A stretch of 64,000 bases of DNA from an uncultured Bacilli bacterium (GCA_934086145.1 CAKOHV010000003.1:16360-80359), one strand, 5' to 3'. Shown: positions 25,392 to 34,527, counted from the first letter of the stretch. The notes: generated by a model from the sequence alone, not told the origin. Numbers and translations: made by a program.

Positions 25392-25973
25392 ATGATTCTT
25401 GAAGTGGCAAACACAGGCAGTTTTAACTATATAATATTTGCTATAATAATAGTTTTAATGATTATATCTATGCTAGTAGTATATAGTTTATATATGCAAA
25501 ATAAACAATTAATAGATGAATTAAAGAAAAAAAATAATGAGATAAATGAAGATAATTTTAAAGAGTTAGTAAAAGAGGATAAACAAGTTGTTCCTGATTT
25601 TTATAAACCTAGTGAAGAAAATATTGAAAAAAGCAATCAGGAAATGGTTGATTTACAAAGTATTACAAAAGATTTAGAAAGTAAACAAAATGAAAAAAAT
25701 ATTGATTTTACACCTTATGAAGAAGAACAAGAAGAAAGAGCTATCATAAGTTATGATGAACTAGTTGAAGCAAGTAAAAATGTTAGTATTAATTATTCTG
25801 AAGAAAAAAATATTGATGATGTTTTAATTAAAAAAGTTGATTTAGATAATACGGGAAAAATTGAACTTGATCCAATCAAAAAGGAACTTAATAGTAAGGT
25901 TGAAATAATCAGTTATGAGCATGAAGAAGCCTTCTTAAAAGCTTTAAAACAATTACAATCTTTATTAAATTAA
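25392..25973 (+). CDS. Single-pass membrane protein, unknown
   Basis: About 193 aa: a short extracellular N-terminus, one transmembrane helix (IIFAIIIVLMIISMLVVYSLYM), then a hydrophilic Glu/Lys-rich cytoplasmic region with coiled-coil character (NKQLIDELKKKNNEINEDNF), ending HEEAFLKALKQLQSLLN. I do not recognise a family; a topology like this suggests a scaffold or adaptor. The start is set at ATG 25392 because AAGGTGA sits 5 bases upstream and the -10 box would put the transcript start near 25379; ATG 25386 is possible, and the TTG at 25317 is not. Confidence 0.62.
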   Translation: MILEVANTGSFNYIIFAIIIVLMIISMLVVYSLYMQNKQLIDELKKKNNEINEDNFKELVKEDKQVVPDFYKPSEENIEKSNQEMVDLQSITKDLESKQNEKNIDFTPYEEEQEERAIISYDELVEASKNVSINYSEEKNIDDVLIKKVDLDNTGKIELDPIKKELNSKVEIISYEHEEAFLKALKQLQSLLN

Positions 25974-25983
25974 TGGTGATAAA

Positions 25984-26709
25984 ATGGCAAACAAAAGGGA
26001 AAAGTATTATTTATTTGAATATGATATGGGCTTTTTAAGTTTTCTGTCAATAGTAATTTTAATTTTCTTGATTTTAGCGATTGGTTTTTTTGATAAGTGG
26101 TCAATCTTTAAAAATATTTTAGTTGCTGCTGATCAAAAGACAGGAGATTTTGAATTTATCTTTTTAGTAATTTTAATGTTTTTGTGGGTCTTCTTACACG
26201 AGGTTATTCATGGTTTAATGTATTTAGTAAATGGCGCCAAGAAAAAAAGTTTATCTTTTGGAATTGCTTTAGAAAAAGGGATTTTGTATTGTTTATGTAA
26301 GGAATACATTAGTAAAAAGAATATTTTAATTTCGGCGATATCTCCTTTCTTCTTAATTGGTGTTTTAACAAGTATCTTAGGCTTTGTCTTTAATAATTCT
26401 TACTTAGTTATTTTATCAATAATGAACATGAGTAGTAGTATTGCGGATATAATATTAGTCTTATTTTTATGGAAATTGCCTGCCAATATTGAGTTCTGTG
26501 AATATGATAATTCAACGGGATTTATAATAAAGACAACTGAAGATATTAAGGATATTTCTGGAATTGGCTTAAAATTTGTAAAAGTTATGGATGATGATAA
26601 AGAATTATCGTTTGATAAATATAAGACATTTTATATAAGTAAAGTAAGTCGATATGTTGCTTTAGTCTTTCTTATTGTAATTATTTTGGCTATCTTAAAA
26701 AGATTTTAA
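25984..26709 (+). CDS. DUF3267 family zincin-like membrane protein
   Basis: 241 aa polytopic protein with a membrane-embedded HExxH motif (FLHEVIHGLMYLVNG) near residue 76, as in the DUF3267 putative zincin peptidases. About four to six helices; SAISPFF resembles the second conserved block. A metalloprotease or a degenerate relative of site-2-protease-like proteins is likely; substrate unknown. It starts 10 bases after the preceding gene with a GGTGAT site on that gene's end, so the two are probably co-transcribed. Confidence 0.78.
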   Translation: MANKREKYYLFEYDMGFLSFLSIVILIFLILAIGFFDKWSIFKNILVAADQKTGDFEFIFLVILMFLWVFLHEVIHGLMYLVNGAKKKSLSFGIALEKGILYCLCKEYISKKNILISAISPFFLIGVLTSILGFVFNNSYLVILSIMNMSSSIADIILVLFLWKLPANIEFCEYDNSTGFIIKTTEDIKDISGIGLKFVKVMDDDKELSFDKYKTFYISKVSRYVALVFLIVIILAILKRF

Positions 26710-26739
26710 ACTCTTATTCTTGTTATAAGAGTTTTTCTT
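26708..26739 (+). terminator. Terminator after the DUF3267 gene
   Basis: AAACTCTTAT (26708-26717) pairs with ATAAGAGTTT (26725-26734), then T-rich. Confidence 0.8.
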
Positions 26740-26751
26740 TGGCTTGGAACG

Positions 26752-26760
26752 TGTTATAAT
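26752..26760 (+). promoter_or_regulatory. Extended -10 promoter of mtaB
   Basis: TGTTATAAT, 17 bases before the ATG at 26778; the leader would be about 10 bases. Confidence 0.7.
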
Positions 26761-26777
26761 AGCAACTGGTGGTTGTG

Positions 26778-28061
26778 ATGAAATTTAATATTATTACTTT
26801 TGGTTGTAAAGTTAATGCTTATGAATCAGAATATATTAAAGAACAATTTTTAAAAGATAACTTTATTTATGAAGATGATTCTAAAAAGAGTGATATTGTA
26901 ATTGTTAATACGTGTAGTGTTACTAATACAGCTGATAATAAATGTTTAAAAACAATTCGCGGGGTTAGACGTGATAATAGTAATTGTATTTTAGTCGTTT
27001 GTGGTTGCTCGGCTGAAAATCATCGTCATGAATTTGATGAATTAGGAATTGATATTTTAATTGGTACTAAAAATAAAGCTAGAATATTAACCTATGTTAA
27101 AAATTTTATGGTTAATCATGAAACTTATAGTGAATTTAGTGAAGAAAGACAATATGCTTTTGAAGATATGCAAGTTGAAAAATTCAATGATTTGACAAGA
27201 GCTTTTGTTAAGATTCAGGATGGCTGTAATAATTTTTGCTCATATTGTATTATTCCTTATGTTCGTGGAGGAGTTAGAAGTAAAAATATTGAAACAGCTT
27301 ATCAAGAAATTGCTGAATTAGTAAGTTCTGGGCATCAAGAGATTGTTTTTACAGGAATAAATACAGGAGCTTATGGTAAGGAAACAGGAGAATATGATTT
27401 AGTTGACTTAATAAGAAGAATATCAAAGTTAGCTGGTTTAAAGCGTATTCGAGTTTCTAGTATTGAAATAACAGAGATAGATGATCGTTTTATCGAAGAA
27501 TTAGCCCAGAATAAAAAAGTTTGTGGTCATTTACATGTTTCTTTACAAGCAGGGTGTGACAAAATATTAAAGCTGATGAATCGAAAATATAAAAAGGCTG
27601 AATTCTTAGCAAAAGTAAAAAAAATTAAAGCAGTTCGTCCAGATGTTAATTTAACAACTGATGTTATAGTAGGGTTTCCAGGGGAAGATGAAAATGATTT
27701 TTTAGAAACGGTGGCTTTTTGTCAAGAAGTGGGCTTTAGTAAGATTCATGTTTTTCCTTACTCCGAACGTAAAGGAACGCGTGCTTATAACATGCCTAAT
27801 AAAGTACCGGGCAACATTAGAAAAGAAAGAGCACGTCAGTTAATAAAAATAGATGAAGATTTACAAAGAAAATTTAATGAAAGATTTGTTGGGCAAGTAG
27901 TAGATGTCTTAATTGAAGAAGTCTTTGATAATAAGGCGATAGGTCATACAGAAAATTTCTTAAAAGTAGTCGTTAAAGAAAAATTAGAAAAAAATAAAAT
28001 ATATAAAATTTTAATTGATGAAGCATTAGTTGATGCAGTTAATGGAAAGTGTTTGAAATAA
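26778..28061 (+). CDS. mtaB: tRNA (N6-threonylcarbamoyladenosine-37) methylthiotransferase
   Basis: Radical SAM enzyme converting t6A37 to ms2t6A37 in tRNAs reading ANN codons. 427 aa: MTTase N-terminal domain with three cluster cysteines (FGCKVNAYES, NTCSVTN, CGCSAE), radical SAM motif CNNFCSYCIIPYVRGGVRS near residue 150, TGINTGAYG, LHVSLQAGCDKILKLMNRKY, and a C-terminal TRAM domain. FGCKVNAYE and the RGGVRS element fit MtaB rather than MiaB/RimO. Start ATG 26778 with GGTGG at 26768. Confidence 0.93.
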   Translation: MKFNIITFGCKVNAYESEYIKEQFLKDNFIYEDDSKKSDIVIVNTCSVTNTADNKCLKTIRGVRRDNSNCILVVCGCSAENHRHEFDELGIDILIGTKNKARILTYVKNFMVNHETYSEFSEERQYAFEDMQVEKFNDLTRAFVKIQDGCNNFCSYCIIPYVRGGVRSKNIETAYQEIAELVSSGHQEIVFTGINTGAYGKETGEYDLVDLIRRISKLAGLKRIRVSSIEITEIDDRFIEELAQNKKVCGHLHVSLQAGCDKILKLMNRKYKKAEFLAKVKKIKAVRPDVNLTTDVIVGFPGEDENDFLETVAFCQEVGFSKIHVFPYSERKGTRAYNMPNKVPGNIRKERARQLIKIDEDLQRKFNERFVGQVVDVLIEEVFDNKAIGHTENFLKVVVKEKLEKNKIYKILIDEALVDAVNGKCLK

Positions 28062-28098
28062 TAGTTTTTTTATTGTATACTTTATAGTAGGTGATACT

Positions 28099-28272
28099 AT
28101 GATAGATTTAACTAATTCATATGATTTTCGAATTGTTTTAAATGGTTCAAAACCAATTGGGGTGTATCATTCTTATAGTCCGACTATGTTAAATAGAAAG
28201 TTTAAGAAAGTCTCATTTGAAGTAAAAAGAAAAAGACTAGGATCAAGTTTTTGGAATGTTAAAATAGTGTAG
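28099..28272 (+). CDS. Small hypothetical protein (57 aa)
   Basis: Encodes a basic 57 aa protein beginning MIDLTNSYDF and ending SSFWNVKIV. AGGTGA lies 5 bases before the ATG, and TAG at 28270 overlaps the AGGTGA ribosome site of the next gene, giving an operon-like arrangement. Composition is protein-like (aromatic and basic residues well spread), with no membrane helix. A possible -10 is TGTATACTT near 28074. Family unknown. Confidence 0.6.
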   Translation: MIDLTNSYDFRIVLNGSKPIGVYHSYSPTMLNRKFKKVSFEVKRKRLGSSFWNVKIV

Positions 28273-28280
28273 GTGATTTT

Positions 28281-29150
28281 ATGGAAAGAACAGTGTATGT
28301 AACAGGAAATGATTTAAATGGTTTAAATTTACCGGCGAATGCAAATGGTTACAATTTAATAAGAGTTAATGCAACAGGATTTAAAGTCTATGATGGAAAA
28401 TATAGTGTTTGGTTAGGCGATCTTGTTCAATTAATGAATGGGTCTTACGTTTATCGTGAAAGACTAGGAGCTAAGGAAGAATTAGAAAAAGAAAAGGCGA
28501 AAGCAATTAACGAGCGCAAGGAAGCTCAAAAGCAAAAACATTATCAATTGGAACGTCGTAAAAATACGGTTAAATTAGCAGCAGTTTTGACGGCTATACC
28601 ACTTGCTGGAGCTGGTGTATTTGCTGGAATTAATAAAGTGGCCGATAAACAACCGAATGCTTCTTTTGTAGCACACTTATCAGAAATTCCTGATAAGGGA
28701 GTAGCTTTAAGTGATGTAAATCCTTTGATTGCTCAAGAATACTTAAATTATTCATTAAGTCAGGCATCTGAAGCTTCAAGAAATTCGTCTTCTCCGCAAG
28801 TTCAAGAATTATATGATCGTCTTTATGAATATTATGCTATTCCGGTTTATACAGCTTATTATGATTATGTTGATTATCAAACAATGGGGTTATCTGTGGA
28901 ACAAGTAGCTGCTTCTTTAGAAAATTATCATACAGAATTGAATAATTATGAAGGAGCCATTACCAATTTTTATGGCAGTATTTTTAGTTTTGGAGCATCC
29001 CCTTTAATAGCTTCAATCGTCAAAGATGGTAAAGTTTATGTTCCAGATACAGGTTTGAAAGAACCTGATGAGGAATTAGACAGTGATTCTTTTGTAATTA
29101 ATGGAACACTATATGTTCCTTTTAAAGAAAATAAAGAGTTAAGAAAGTAA
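28281..29150 (+). CDS. Hypothetical protein with one transmembrane segment
   Basis: 289 aa. Residues 1-65 form a small domain of the VTGNDLNGLNLPANANGYN/KYSVWLGDLVQL type; then a charged coiled coil (KEELEKEKAKAINERKEAQKQ), a helix (VKLAAVLTAIPLAGAGVFAGI, about 97-117), and an outside region with tyrosine-rich helices (YDRLYEYYAIPVYTAYYDYVDY) and ISGxxYVP-like ends. I do not recognise the family. Nine bases after the 57 aa gene and probably co-transcribed. A terminator follows at 29178. Confidence 0.68.
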   Translation: MERTVYVTGNDLNGLNLPANANGYNLIRVNATGFKVYDGKYSVWLGDLVQLMNGSYVYRERLGAKEELEKEKAKAINERKEAQKQKHYQLERRKNTVKLAAVLTAIPLAGAGVFAGINKVADKQPNASFVAHLSEIPDKGVALSDVNPLIAQEYLNYSLSQASEASRNSSSPQVQELYDRLYEYYAIPVYTAYYDYVDYQTMGLSVEQVAASLENYHTELNNYEGAITNFYGSIFSFGASPLIASIVKDGKVYVPDTGLKEPDEELDSDSFVINGTLYVPFKENKELRK

Positions 29151-29177
29151 ATTTCAAAGAAAAAAAGTTATTAAATT

Positions 29178-29207
29178 AAAAGGATAGCAGGAAACTATTC
29201 TTTTTTT
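29178..29207 (+). terminator. Terminator
   Basis: AAAAGGATAG (29178-29187), loop CAGGAAA, CTATTCTTTT (29195-29204), T-run. Confidence 0.78.
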
Positions 29208-29295
29208 GACCGGTAAGAACTTTTTTCTTAGACAAGAACATATGTATGTGATATTATTATGTTTGAGTGTCATAATTATTTAGTAGGTGAACGCA

Positions 29296-31488
29296 ATGAA
29301 TTACATTAGAGGAAAATTTAAGCAATTAATTTTTGAAAGTGATAATGGATACAAAGTCGGCCTTTTTAGAATAAAAGAAACTGATGATGAGGAAATGAAA
29401 GACTTTGTCAATAAGACTATTACTTTTACGGGGTATTTTGCTAGCATTAATAGTGAAGATTATTACTGTTTAAGTGGAAACTATGTTCTTAATGAAAAAT
29501 ATGGTTATCAATATCAGGTAACGAGTTATGAAAGAGAAGAACCTAAAGGTAAAGATGCGGTAATTGCTTTTTTATCGAGTTCTTTAATTAAGGGGTGTGG
29601 GGAGAAGACTGCTACCCAAATCGTTGATACCTTGGGAGAAGATGCCATTAATCTTATAAAAGAAGACTATACTAATTTATTTAAGGTTACAGGAATTAAT
29701 GAAGTAAAAGCTAAAAGGATTTATAATTCAATAATCAAGTATCAAAGTACAGATGAAATAATTATTGAATTAAAAAAGTTAGGATTTACAATTAATGAAG
29801 CTTTAGCTATCCTAAATAAATACGGAGATAATTCATTAGATGTAGTAAATACTAATATCTATTGTTTAATAGAATTAATCGATTTTGTGAAACTTGATAA
29901 AATATTTCTTACTATTAAGGATGCAATGGAACCAGAACGTATTAAAGCTTGTATTATTGAAACTTTTAAAAGATTAGGGATGAAAAATGGCGATACTTAT
30001 TTTTATAAAGAAGAAATTTATAATGTTATAAGAAATGAATTTAAAATATTTATTGATATTGATGAATTAGATATTTATTTAGAAGAATTAAGTGTTGGTA
30101 ATGATATTATTATTGAAGATGAAAAGTACTATTTAACGGAGTATTACTATTATGAAAAGGATATCGCTCAGAATTTACAATTAATCGAAAGAATGAGTAC
30201 GGATGAAATAGCAAATTTTGATGACTTGATTGCTGATTTACAAGCTAGTAGTGATGTTAAGTATAATGTTGATCAAAAAAAGGCTATTAAGAATGCCTTG
30301 GAAAATAGAATTACAATTATTACTGGTGGACCGGGAACCGGAAAAACGACAATTATTAATGCTATTGTTAAATTATATATTAAATTAAATAAACTTGGGA
30401 CTAAAGATATTGCTAATAATATTGCTTTACTAGCGCCAACGGGCCGTGCAGCGAAAAAAATGAGTGATTCAACAGGGTTGCCAGCGATGACTATCCATCG
30501 TTACTTAAAATGGAATAAAGAAAAAAATGAGTTTCAAATTAATGAGTATAATAAGAATGGTCATAAGTTAGTAATTGTTGATGAAACAAGTATGATAGAT
30601 ACTTTCTTATTTGATTCTTTATTAAAAGGAGTTAAACATAATATTAAGTTGGTCTTAGTAGGTGATTCTAACCAACTTCCTTCGGTGGGACCGGGAATGG
30701 TTTTAAATGATTTAATTGCTAGTGATATGTTTGTCCATAGTCCTTTAGAAAAAATTTATCGTCAAAGTGATAATTCGTATATTCCTGTTTTAGCTAAGGA
30801 AATAAGAGAACATAACTTGAGTCGAGACTTTATGAAACAAAAAGATGATTATAATTTCTTAGATGCCCAAGGCTTAGGAATTAAAGAAATGATTAGAAAA
30901 ATATGCATGATGAGTAAAGAAAAAGGTTTGACGGAAGAGGATATCCAAATCTTGGCCCCAATGTATAAAGGGGAAAATGGAATAGATAATTTAAATGTTT
31001 TATTGCAAGATATTTTTAACCCAAAAGAAAAAGGCAAAAAAGAAGTAAAGTTTGGAGACGTTATATATCGAGAAAATGATAAAGTCTTACAATTAGTTAA
31101 CGATCCAGATAATAATGTCTTTAATGGTGATATTGGGTATATAAAAAAAATCAATGTAATTACGCAACCAAAGAAAAAAGAATTATTGACTATTGATTTT
31201 TTAGGTAATGAAGTAATCTATCAAAGAGAAGACTTAATAAATATTAAGCATGCTTATGCTATTACGATTCATAAAAGTCAGGGCTCAGAGTTTGCTCACG
31301 TTATAATGCCAATTTCGAAGTCATATTATAAGATGCTTTATAATAAACTTATATATACCGGGGTTTCACGTGCTAAGAAGAGTTTAGTAATTATTGGTGA
31401 AGAACAAAGTTTTGTAATGGCTACGAATAATGATTATTCTAATAATCGTAAAACTAATTTAAAACAACAATTAATGAATAATATGTAA
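29296..31488 (+). CDS. recD2: ATP-dependent RecD-like DNA helicase RecD2
   Basis: Superfamily 1B 5'-3' helicase of 730 aa with the RecD2-specific N-terminal extension (OB-like start, helix-hairpin-helix block LIKGCGEKTATQIVDTLGEDAI and VTGINEVKAKRIY). Walker A is ITGGPGTGKTT near residue 345, then APTGRAAKKMSDSTGLPAMTIHRYL, VDETSMID, LVGDSNQLPSVGPGMVL, and the C-terminal AITIHKSQGSEF motif with YTGVSRAKK. Acts in DNA repair and replication-fork maintenance without RecBC. ATG 29296 chosen with AGGTGA at 29284; the GTG at 29287 lies inside that site. Confidence 0.95.
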   Translation: MNYIRGKFKQLIFESDNGYKVGLFRIKETDDEEMKDFVNKTITFTGYFASINSEDYYCLSGNYVLNEKYGYQYQVTSYEREEPKGKDAVIAFLSSSLIKGCGEKTATQIVDTLGEDAINLIKEDYTNLFKVTGINEVKAKRIYNSIIKYQSTDEIIIELKKLGFTINEALAILNKYGDNSLDVVNTNIYCLIELIDFVKLDKIFLTIKDAMEPERIKACIIETFKRLGMKNGDTYFYKEEIYNVIRNEFKIFIDIDELDIYLEELSVGNDIIIEDEKYYLTEYYYYEKDIAQNLQLIERMSTDEIANFDDLIADLQASSDVKYNVDQKKAIKNALENRITIITGGPGTGKTTIINAIVKLYIKLNKLGTKDIANNIALLAPTGRAAKKMSDSTGLPAMTIHRYLKWNKEKNEFQINEYNKNGHKLVIVDETSMIDTFLFDSLLKGVKHNIKLVLVGDSNQLPSVGPGMVLNDLIASDMFVHSPLEKIYRQSDNSYIPVLAKEIREHNLSRDFMKQKDDYNFLDAQGLGIKEMIRKICMMSKEKGLTEEDIQILAPMYKGENGIDNLNVLLQDIFNPKEKGKKEVKFGDVIYRENDKVLQLVNDPDNNVFNGDIGYIKKINVITQPKKKELLTIDFLGNEVIYQREDLINIKHAYAITIHKSQGSEFAHVIMPISKSYYKMLYNKLIYTGVSRAKKSLVIIGEEQSFVMATNNDYSNNRKTNLKQQLMNNM

Positions 31489-31518
31489 TAATTGGTTCAT
31501 AATACTATTAGAGGTGTT

Positions 31519-31668
31519 ATGAAAATGAAAATAGATATGAAAAAAGTAAAAGATGTATCACTAATTGTATCAGGAATGGTACTTAGTGGAATGATGGGAT
31601 ACATGGCCTACATGATTAAGGATAAAATTTGTTGCCAAAGTATCAAATGCATCATTGATGATATGTAG
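31519..31668 (+). CDS. Small membrane-like peptide (49 aa)
   Basis: 49 aa starting MKMKIDMKKVKDV, with a methionine-rich hydrophobic middle (SLIVSGMVLSGMMGYMAYMI) and a cysteine-containing end (KICCQSIKCIIDDM). AGAGGTG precedes the ATG by 3-4 bases and a terminator follows at 31675, so it looks like a translated gene after recD2. Probably a one-helix membrane peptide; function unknown. Confidence 0.6.
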   Translation: MKMKIDMKKVKDVSLIVSGMVLSGMMGYMAYMIKDKICCQSIKCIIDDM

Positions 31669-31674
31669 ATATGT

Positions 31675-31698
31675 AGGACCTAGGATTTAGGTCCTTTT
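31675..31698 (+). terminator. Terminator
   Basis: AGGACCTA (31675-31682), loop GGATT, TAGGTCCT (31688-31695), then TTT. The AI-2E-type gene starts only 14 bases later, so it may be expressed by read-through. Confidence 0.75.
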
Positions 31699-31711
31699 AT
31701 TAGGTGAGAAA

Positions 31712-32731
31712 ATGAATAATTATAAAAAATTAAAAGAATTAGCTTTATTTTTACTATGTATAATATTATTTATAGTAATTGTTAAGTATTTGGGAGTTAT
31801 TGAATTTATTGGTTCTTTATTTAAAGTATTATTACCGCTTTTTGTTGGGTTTATTTATGCATGGCTGATTAATCCATTAATAGATAAATTAGGTAAGAAA
31901 CATAATCGTAATTTAATTTGTCTGCTGTGTTTTTTATTAGTTTTATTTATAATTGGATTGTTTATTTATTTGCTTATTCCGACTTTATATAAAGAAATTC
32001 AAGAAATTGTTGTAATTATTCCAGAAGTTAGTGATAGTGTTATTTTACGTTTACAAAAGTATGGCTTAGAAAAAGGTTTTATTGATTTTAGTCAAAACTT
32101 AGTAAATAATGCTCCTTTATATATTTTGAAGATGGCCCAAAAGTTAGTAAAAATTGGGGGTGTTTTGGGAGTTGGTTTAGTATTGGGGCTTTATTTATCA
32201 ATGGAATATAATAAGGTTATTGAATTTATGTATAGTAATATTCCTAGGCAAAAAAAGTGTGTGATGATTAATCTTTTTCAGGATGTCGGAACTTGTGTTA
32301 GGAAGTGTGTTAATGGAACTTTACTGGTGGCTTTCTTAGTCTTTGTTGGGGATACACTTTGTTTTATGTTATTAAAATTAGAAGCGCCTCTTTTACTGGG
32401 AATGTTTTGTGGTCTGACTGATTTGATTCCATATATTGGACCATATATTGGAGGAGCATTAGCGGTCTTAGTTGGTTTTACAGAAGATAAGGTATTAGGT
32501 TTATTTACTTTAGGAGCTTGTGTTTTAGTCCAAGTAATTGAAAATTATGTCTTGCAACCTTTAATAATGAGTAAAAGAATTGAAATAAGTCCGGTTTTAA
32601 TAATTAGTGGTTTACTGATTTTTGGTAATTTATTTGGAGTAGTGGGCATGATTTTAGCAACACCATGTGTGGCGATGATGAAAGTTTTATTTATGTATGG
32701 CGTAAAGGCTTTGGATAAATGTAGTAAATAA
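31712..32731 (+). CDS. AI-2E family transporter/permease (second copy)
   Basis: 339 aa polytopic protein of the AI-2E exporter-like family, paralogous to the one at 4163 but shorter, without the lysine tail. Helix-rich N-terminus, a cytoplasmic loop around 100-130, then DLIPYIGPYIGGALAVLVG, VIENYVLQPLIMSKRIEISPV and FGVVGMILATPCVAM, the equivalent of the family's EGNFIYP and GxLGMLLAVP blocks. Substrate unknown. ATG 31712 has AGGTGAG seven bases upstream; no promoter of its own is evident between the terminator and the start. Confidence 0.88.
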   Translation: MNNYKKLKELALFLLCIILFIVIVKYLGVIEFIGSLFKVLLPLFVGFIYAWLINPLIDKLGKKHNRNLICLLCFLLVLFIIGLFIYLLIPTLYKEIQEIVVIIPEVSDSVILRLQKYGLEKGFIDFSQNLVNNAPLYILKMAQKLVKIGGVLGVGLVLGLYLSMEYNKVIEFMYSNIPRQKKCVMINLFQDVGTCVRKCVNGTLLVAFLVFVGDTLCFMLLKLEAPLLLGMFCGLTDLIPYIGPYIGGALAVLVGFTEDKVLGLFTLGACVLVQVIENYVLQPLIMSKRIEISPVLIISGLLIFGNLFGVVGMILATPCVAMMKVLFMYGVKALDKCSK

Positions 32732-32744
32732 ATATGAGAAAAAG

Positions 32745-32773
32745 TTGACAAATATTTAGAAAATTAGTAAAAT
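32745..32773 (+). promoter_or_regulatory. Sigma-A promoter
   Basis: TTGACA (32745-32750), 17-base spacer, TAAAAT (32768-32773), upstream of the 85 aa gene. Confidence 0.75.
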
Positions 32774-32801
32774 TGAGTTCCAGCTAGAAAAGGGGGATAT
32801 T

Positions 32802-33059
32802 ATGGCGGAAAACAAAGAAATGAATTTAAGAAAATATATTATTTCAAACTTTGTTAAATATTTTGATTTGACTAATGAAAGAATGGATTTTTTAGGAGAA
32901 GTATTAACAATGTATAATGCAGATAATGTATCTGTTAGCGAATTTAAAGAAAGATTTTTCTTAGATAATCAAGATTATTTTGGTATCTTAACTTTTATTT
33001 TAGATACTACTAATTTAGCAAAATTAAATAAAAAAAATAAGACTTTAAGTCTTAGTTAA
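32802..33059 (+). CDS. Small hypothetical protein (85 aa)
   Basis: 85 aa, predicted helical and soluble (NLRKYIISNFVKYFDLTNERMDFLGEVL). It has a full promoter (32745), a strong AGGGGGA ribosome site and its own terminator, so it is a monocistronic gene that is probably well expressed. No family recognised. Confidence 0.68.
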   Translation: MAENKEMNLRKYIISNFVKYFDLTNERMDFLGEVLTMYNADNVSVSEFKERFFLDNQDYFGILTFILDTTNLAKLNKKNKTLSLS

Positions 33060-33060
33060 T

Positions 33061-33090
33061 AAAAAATTATATCGTTTGATATAATTTTTT
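33061..33090. terminator. Bidirectional terminator
   Basis: AAAAAATTATATC (33061-33073), loop GTTT, GATATAATTTTTT (33078-33090). Lies between the converging 85 aa gene and the ABC permease gene. Confidence 0.88.
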
Positions 33091-33809
33091 TAATGGTATA
33101 CTTCTAATTTGTTAGTTATTAAGTAGACCGTGAGATAAAGGCTAAGGACAGTAATTAGGAGGATTAAACAAGAATAAACTAAAAGTGAAGAATTACCTAT
33201 GATATTTTTGATAAAATTAGTACAAAGGCTGAAAAGAAGATAGGTTATAATGTATGAAGCGATGCGATGGTTATCTTTTTTCGGATATAAACTTTTTAAA
33301 CTAACATAGCTTAAGGTAATTAAAGATGTGAAGAGTAAGGATGAGCTACTAAGAAAAATGAGGAGGTCATTAAAACTATATTGCGGAAATTTGATTGCCC
33401 AGAGGTGTTTAATGATTCGGAATATATCATAAACGGTTTGACTACCGACAACATAGTAGATGCCAAGAGCTAAAATAGGAATAAAAGATAGATTTATTAT
33501 CATGGAGATAATGTATTTCGCGATTGTTAATTTTAAGGGAGAAAGAGGTAACATACTCTCTAAAAGAAAGGTCTTGTTTTTAAAGGTATTAATAGTATGT
33601 TCGGCTCCTTTTAAATAACAGGAGAAAATATTTAATATTACGAGAATAATAAAAGCGATGATAATTATAGCTTTTAAGAGAAAAGGAAAAGCAATAGTTT
33701 TATTGTAAAGAATAATAATTGTTAGTAAATAGACAATTGCTAAGATTATATAGATACGATAATTTTTTTTGAGATAATCAATAAGTTCCCATTTAATGTA
33801 TTTAAGCAT
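33090..33809 (-). CDS. ABC transporter permease subunit
   Basis: 239 aa with six predicted transmembrane helices and no periplasmic-binding motifs, ABC-2-like. It follows the ATPase gene with an 8-base overlap, so the two make one transporter. The ECF/YtrB-like organisation with short ATPase and small permease fits multidrug, lantibiotic or lipid-type exporters, but the substrate cannot be told. Lys/Ile/Tyr-rich composition matches its neighbours. Confidence 0.8.
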   Translation of the reverse strand: MLKYIKWELIDYLKKNYRIYIILAIVYLLTIIILYNKTIAFPFLLKAIIIIAFIILVILNIFSCYLKGAEHTINTFKNKTFLLESMLPLSPLKLTIAKYIISMIINLSFIPILALGIYYVVGSQTVYDIFRIIKHLWAIKFPQYSFNDLLIFLSSSSLLFTSLITLSYVSLKSLYPKKDNHRIASYIITYLLFSLCTNFIKNIIGNSSLLVYSCLILLITVLSLYLTVYLITNKLEVYH

Positions 33810-34503
33810 TTAAGAACACCTCCACATATTTTTGTTCAATAGTTTGCCCATTTTGCGTAATATTTTTAACTGAATCTGTATAGATTACTTGTCCATCTTT
33901 TAAGAAGATTACTTCATCAAGGACTTCTTCGGTATCTTTTACGAGATGAGTTGAGATTATAAAGGTTTTGTTAGGAGTGGCTTCTTCTTTTATGACTTGG
34001 ATCATTTCCGCTTTTACTAAAGGATCAAGGCTGCCGAGAGGTTCATCAAATAAGTAAATAGGTACTTGTCGTGATAAGGTAAGCATTAAGAAGACTTTTT
34101 CTAAATTACCTTTGGATAATTCGATAATTTTAGCTTCTGTAGGTATGGCTAGTTTTTCGCATAAAGTTTGGGCTTTTTCACTATCAAAGTCACAGAAAAG
34201 TTCTTCATAGTATTTAATAGCTTCCGTAACATTCATCGTATCATATAAGAACTCTTTATCAGGCATAAAAGAAAGAAATTTACGCGTTTCAAAGCCGGCG
34301 TTATGACCAAGAATTTTTATGGTTCCAGCTTGGGCTTTTATAATAGCCATAATTGTTTTTATAAGGGTTGTTTTACCACTACCGTTAGGGCCTAAAAGAC
34401 CAATGGTATGTCCTTTAGTAATTTTAACTGAAAGATTATTTAAGGCTATTTTAGAACCATATTTTTTAGTTACATTGTCAATTTCAAGATATGTATTATT
34501 CAT
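33802..34503 (-). CDS. ABC transporter ATP-binding protein
   Basis: 233 aa ATPase. Walker A LLGPNGSGKTTLIKT near residue 37, the Q-loop region SFMPDKEFLYDTMNV, signature IELSKGNLEKV (a weak LSGGQ, with KGN in place of GGQ), Walker B IYLFDEPLGSLDP and the H-loop ISTHLVKD. The start is the ATG at 34503 with GGTGG eight bases upstream, not the TTG at 34515. Extended -10 at 34528. Operon: ATPase then permease. Confidence 0.9.
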   Translation of the reverse strand: MNNTYLEIDNVTKKYGSKIALNNLSVKITKGHTIGLLGPNGSGKTTLIKTIMAIIKAQAGTIKILGHNAGFETRKFLSFMPDKEFLYDTMNVTEAIKYYEELFCDFDSEKAQTLCEKLAIPTEAKIIELSKGNLEKVFLMLTLSRQVPIYLFDEPLGSLDPLVKAEMIQVIKEEATPNKTFIISTHLVKDTEEVLDEVIFLKDGQVIYTDSVKNITQNGQTIEQKYVEVFLNA

Positions 34504-34527
34504 TTTTACCACCAATCTATTTTTATG

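Noticed and set aside
30849..31154. A 101-codon minus-strand frame inside recD2
   Set aside because: Shadow of the helicase gene; no ribosome site or promoter and the protein has no plausible features.
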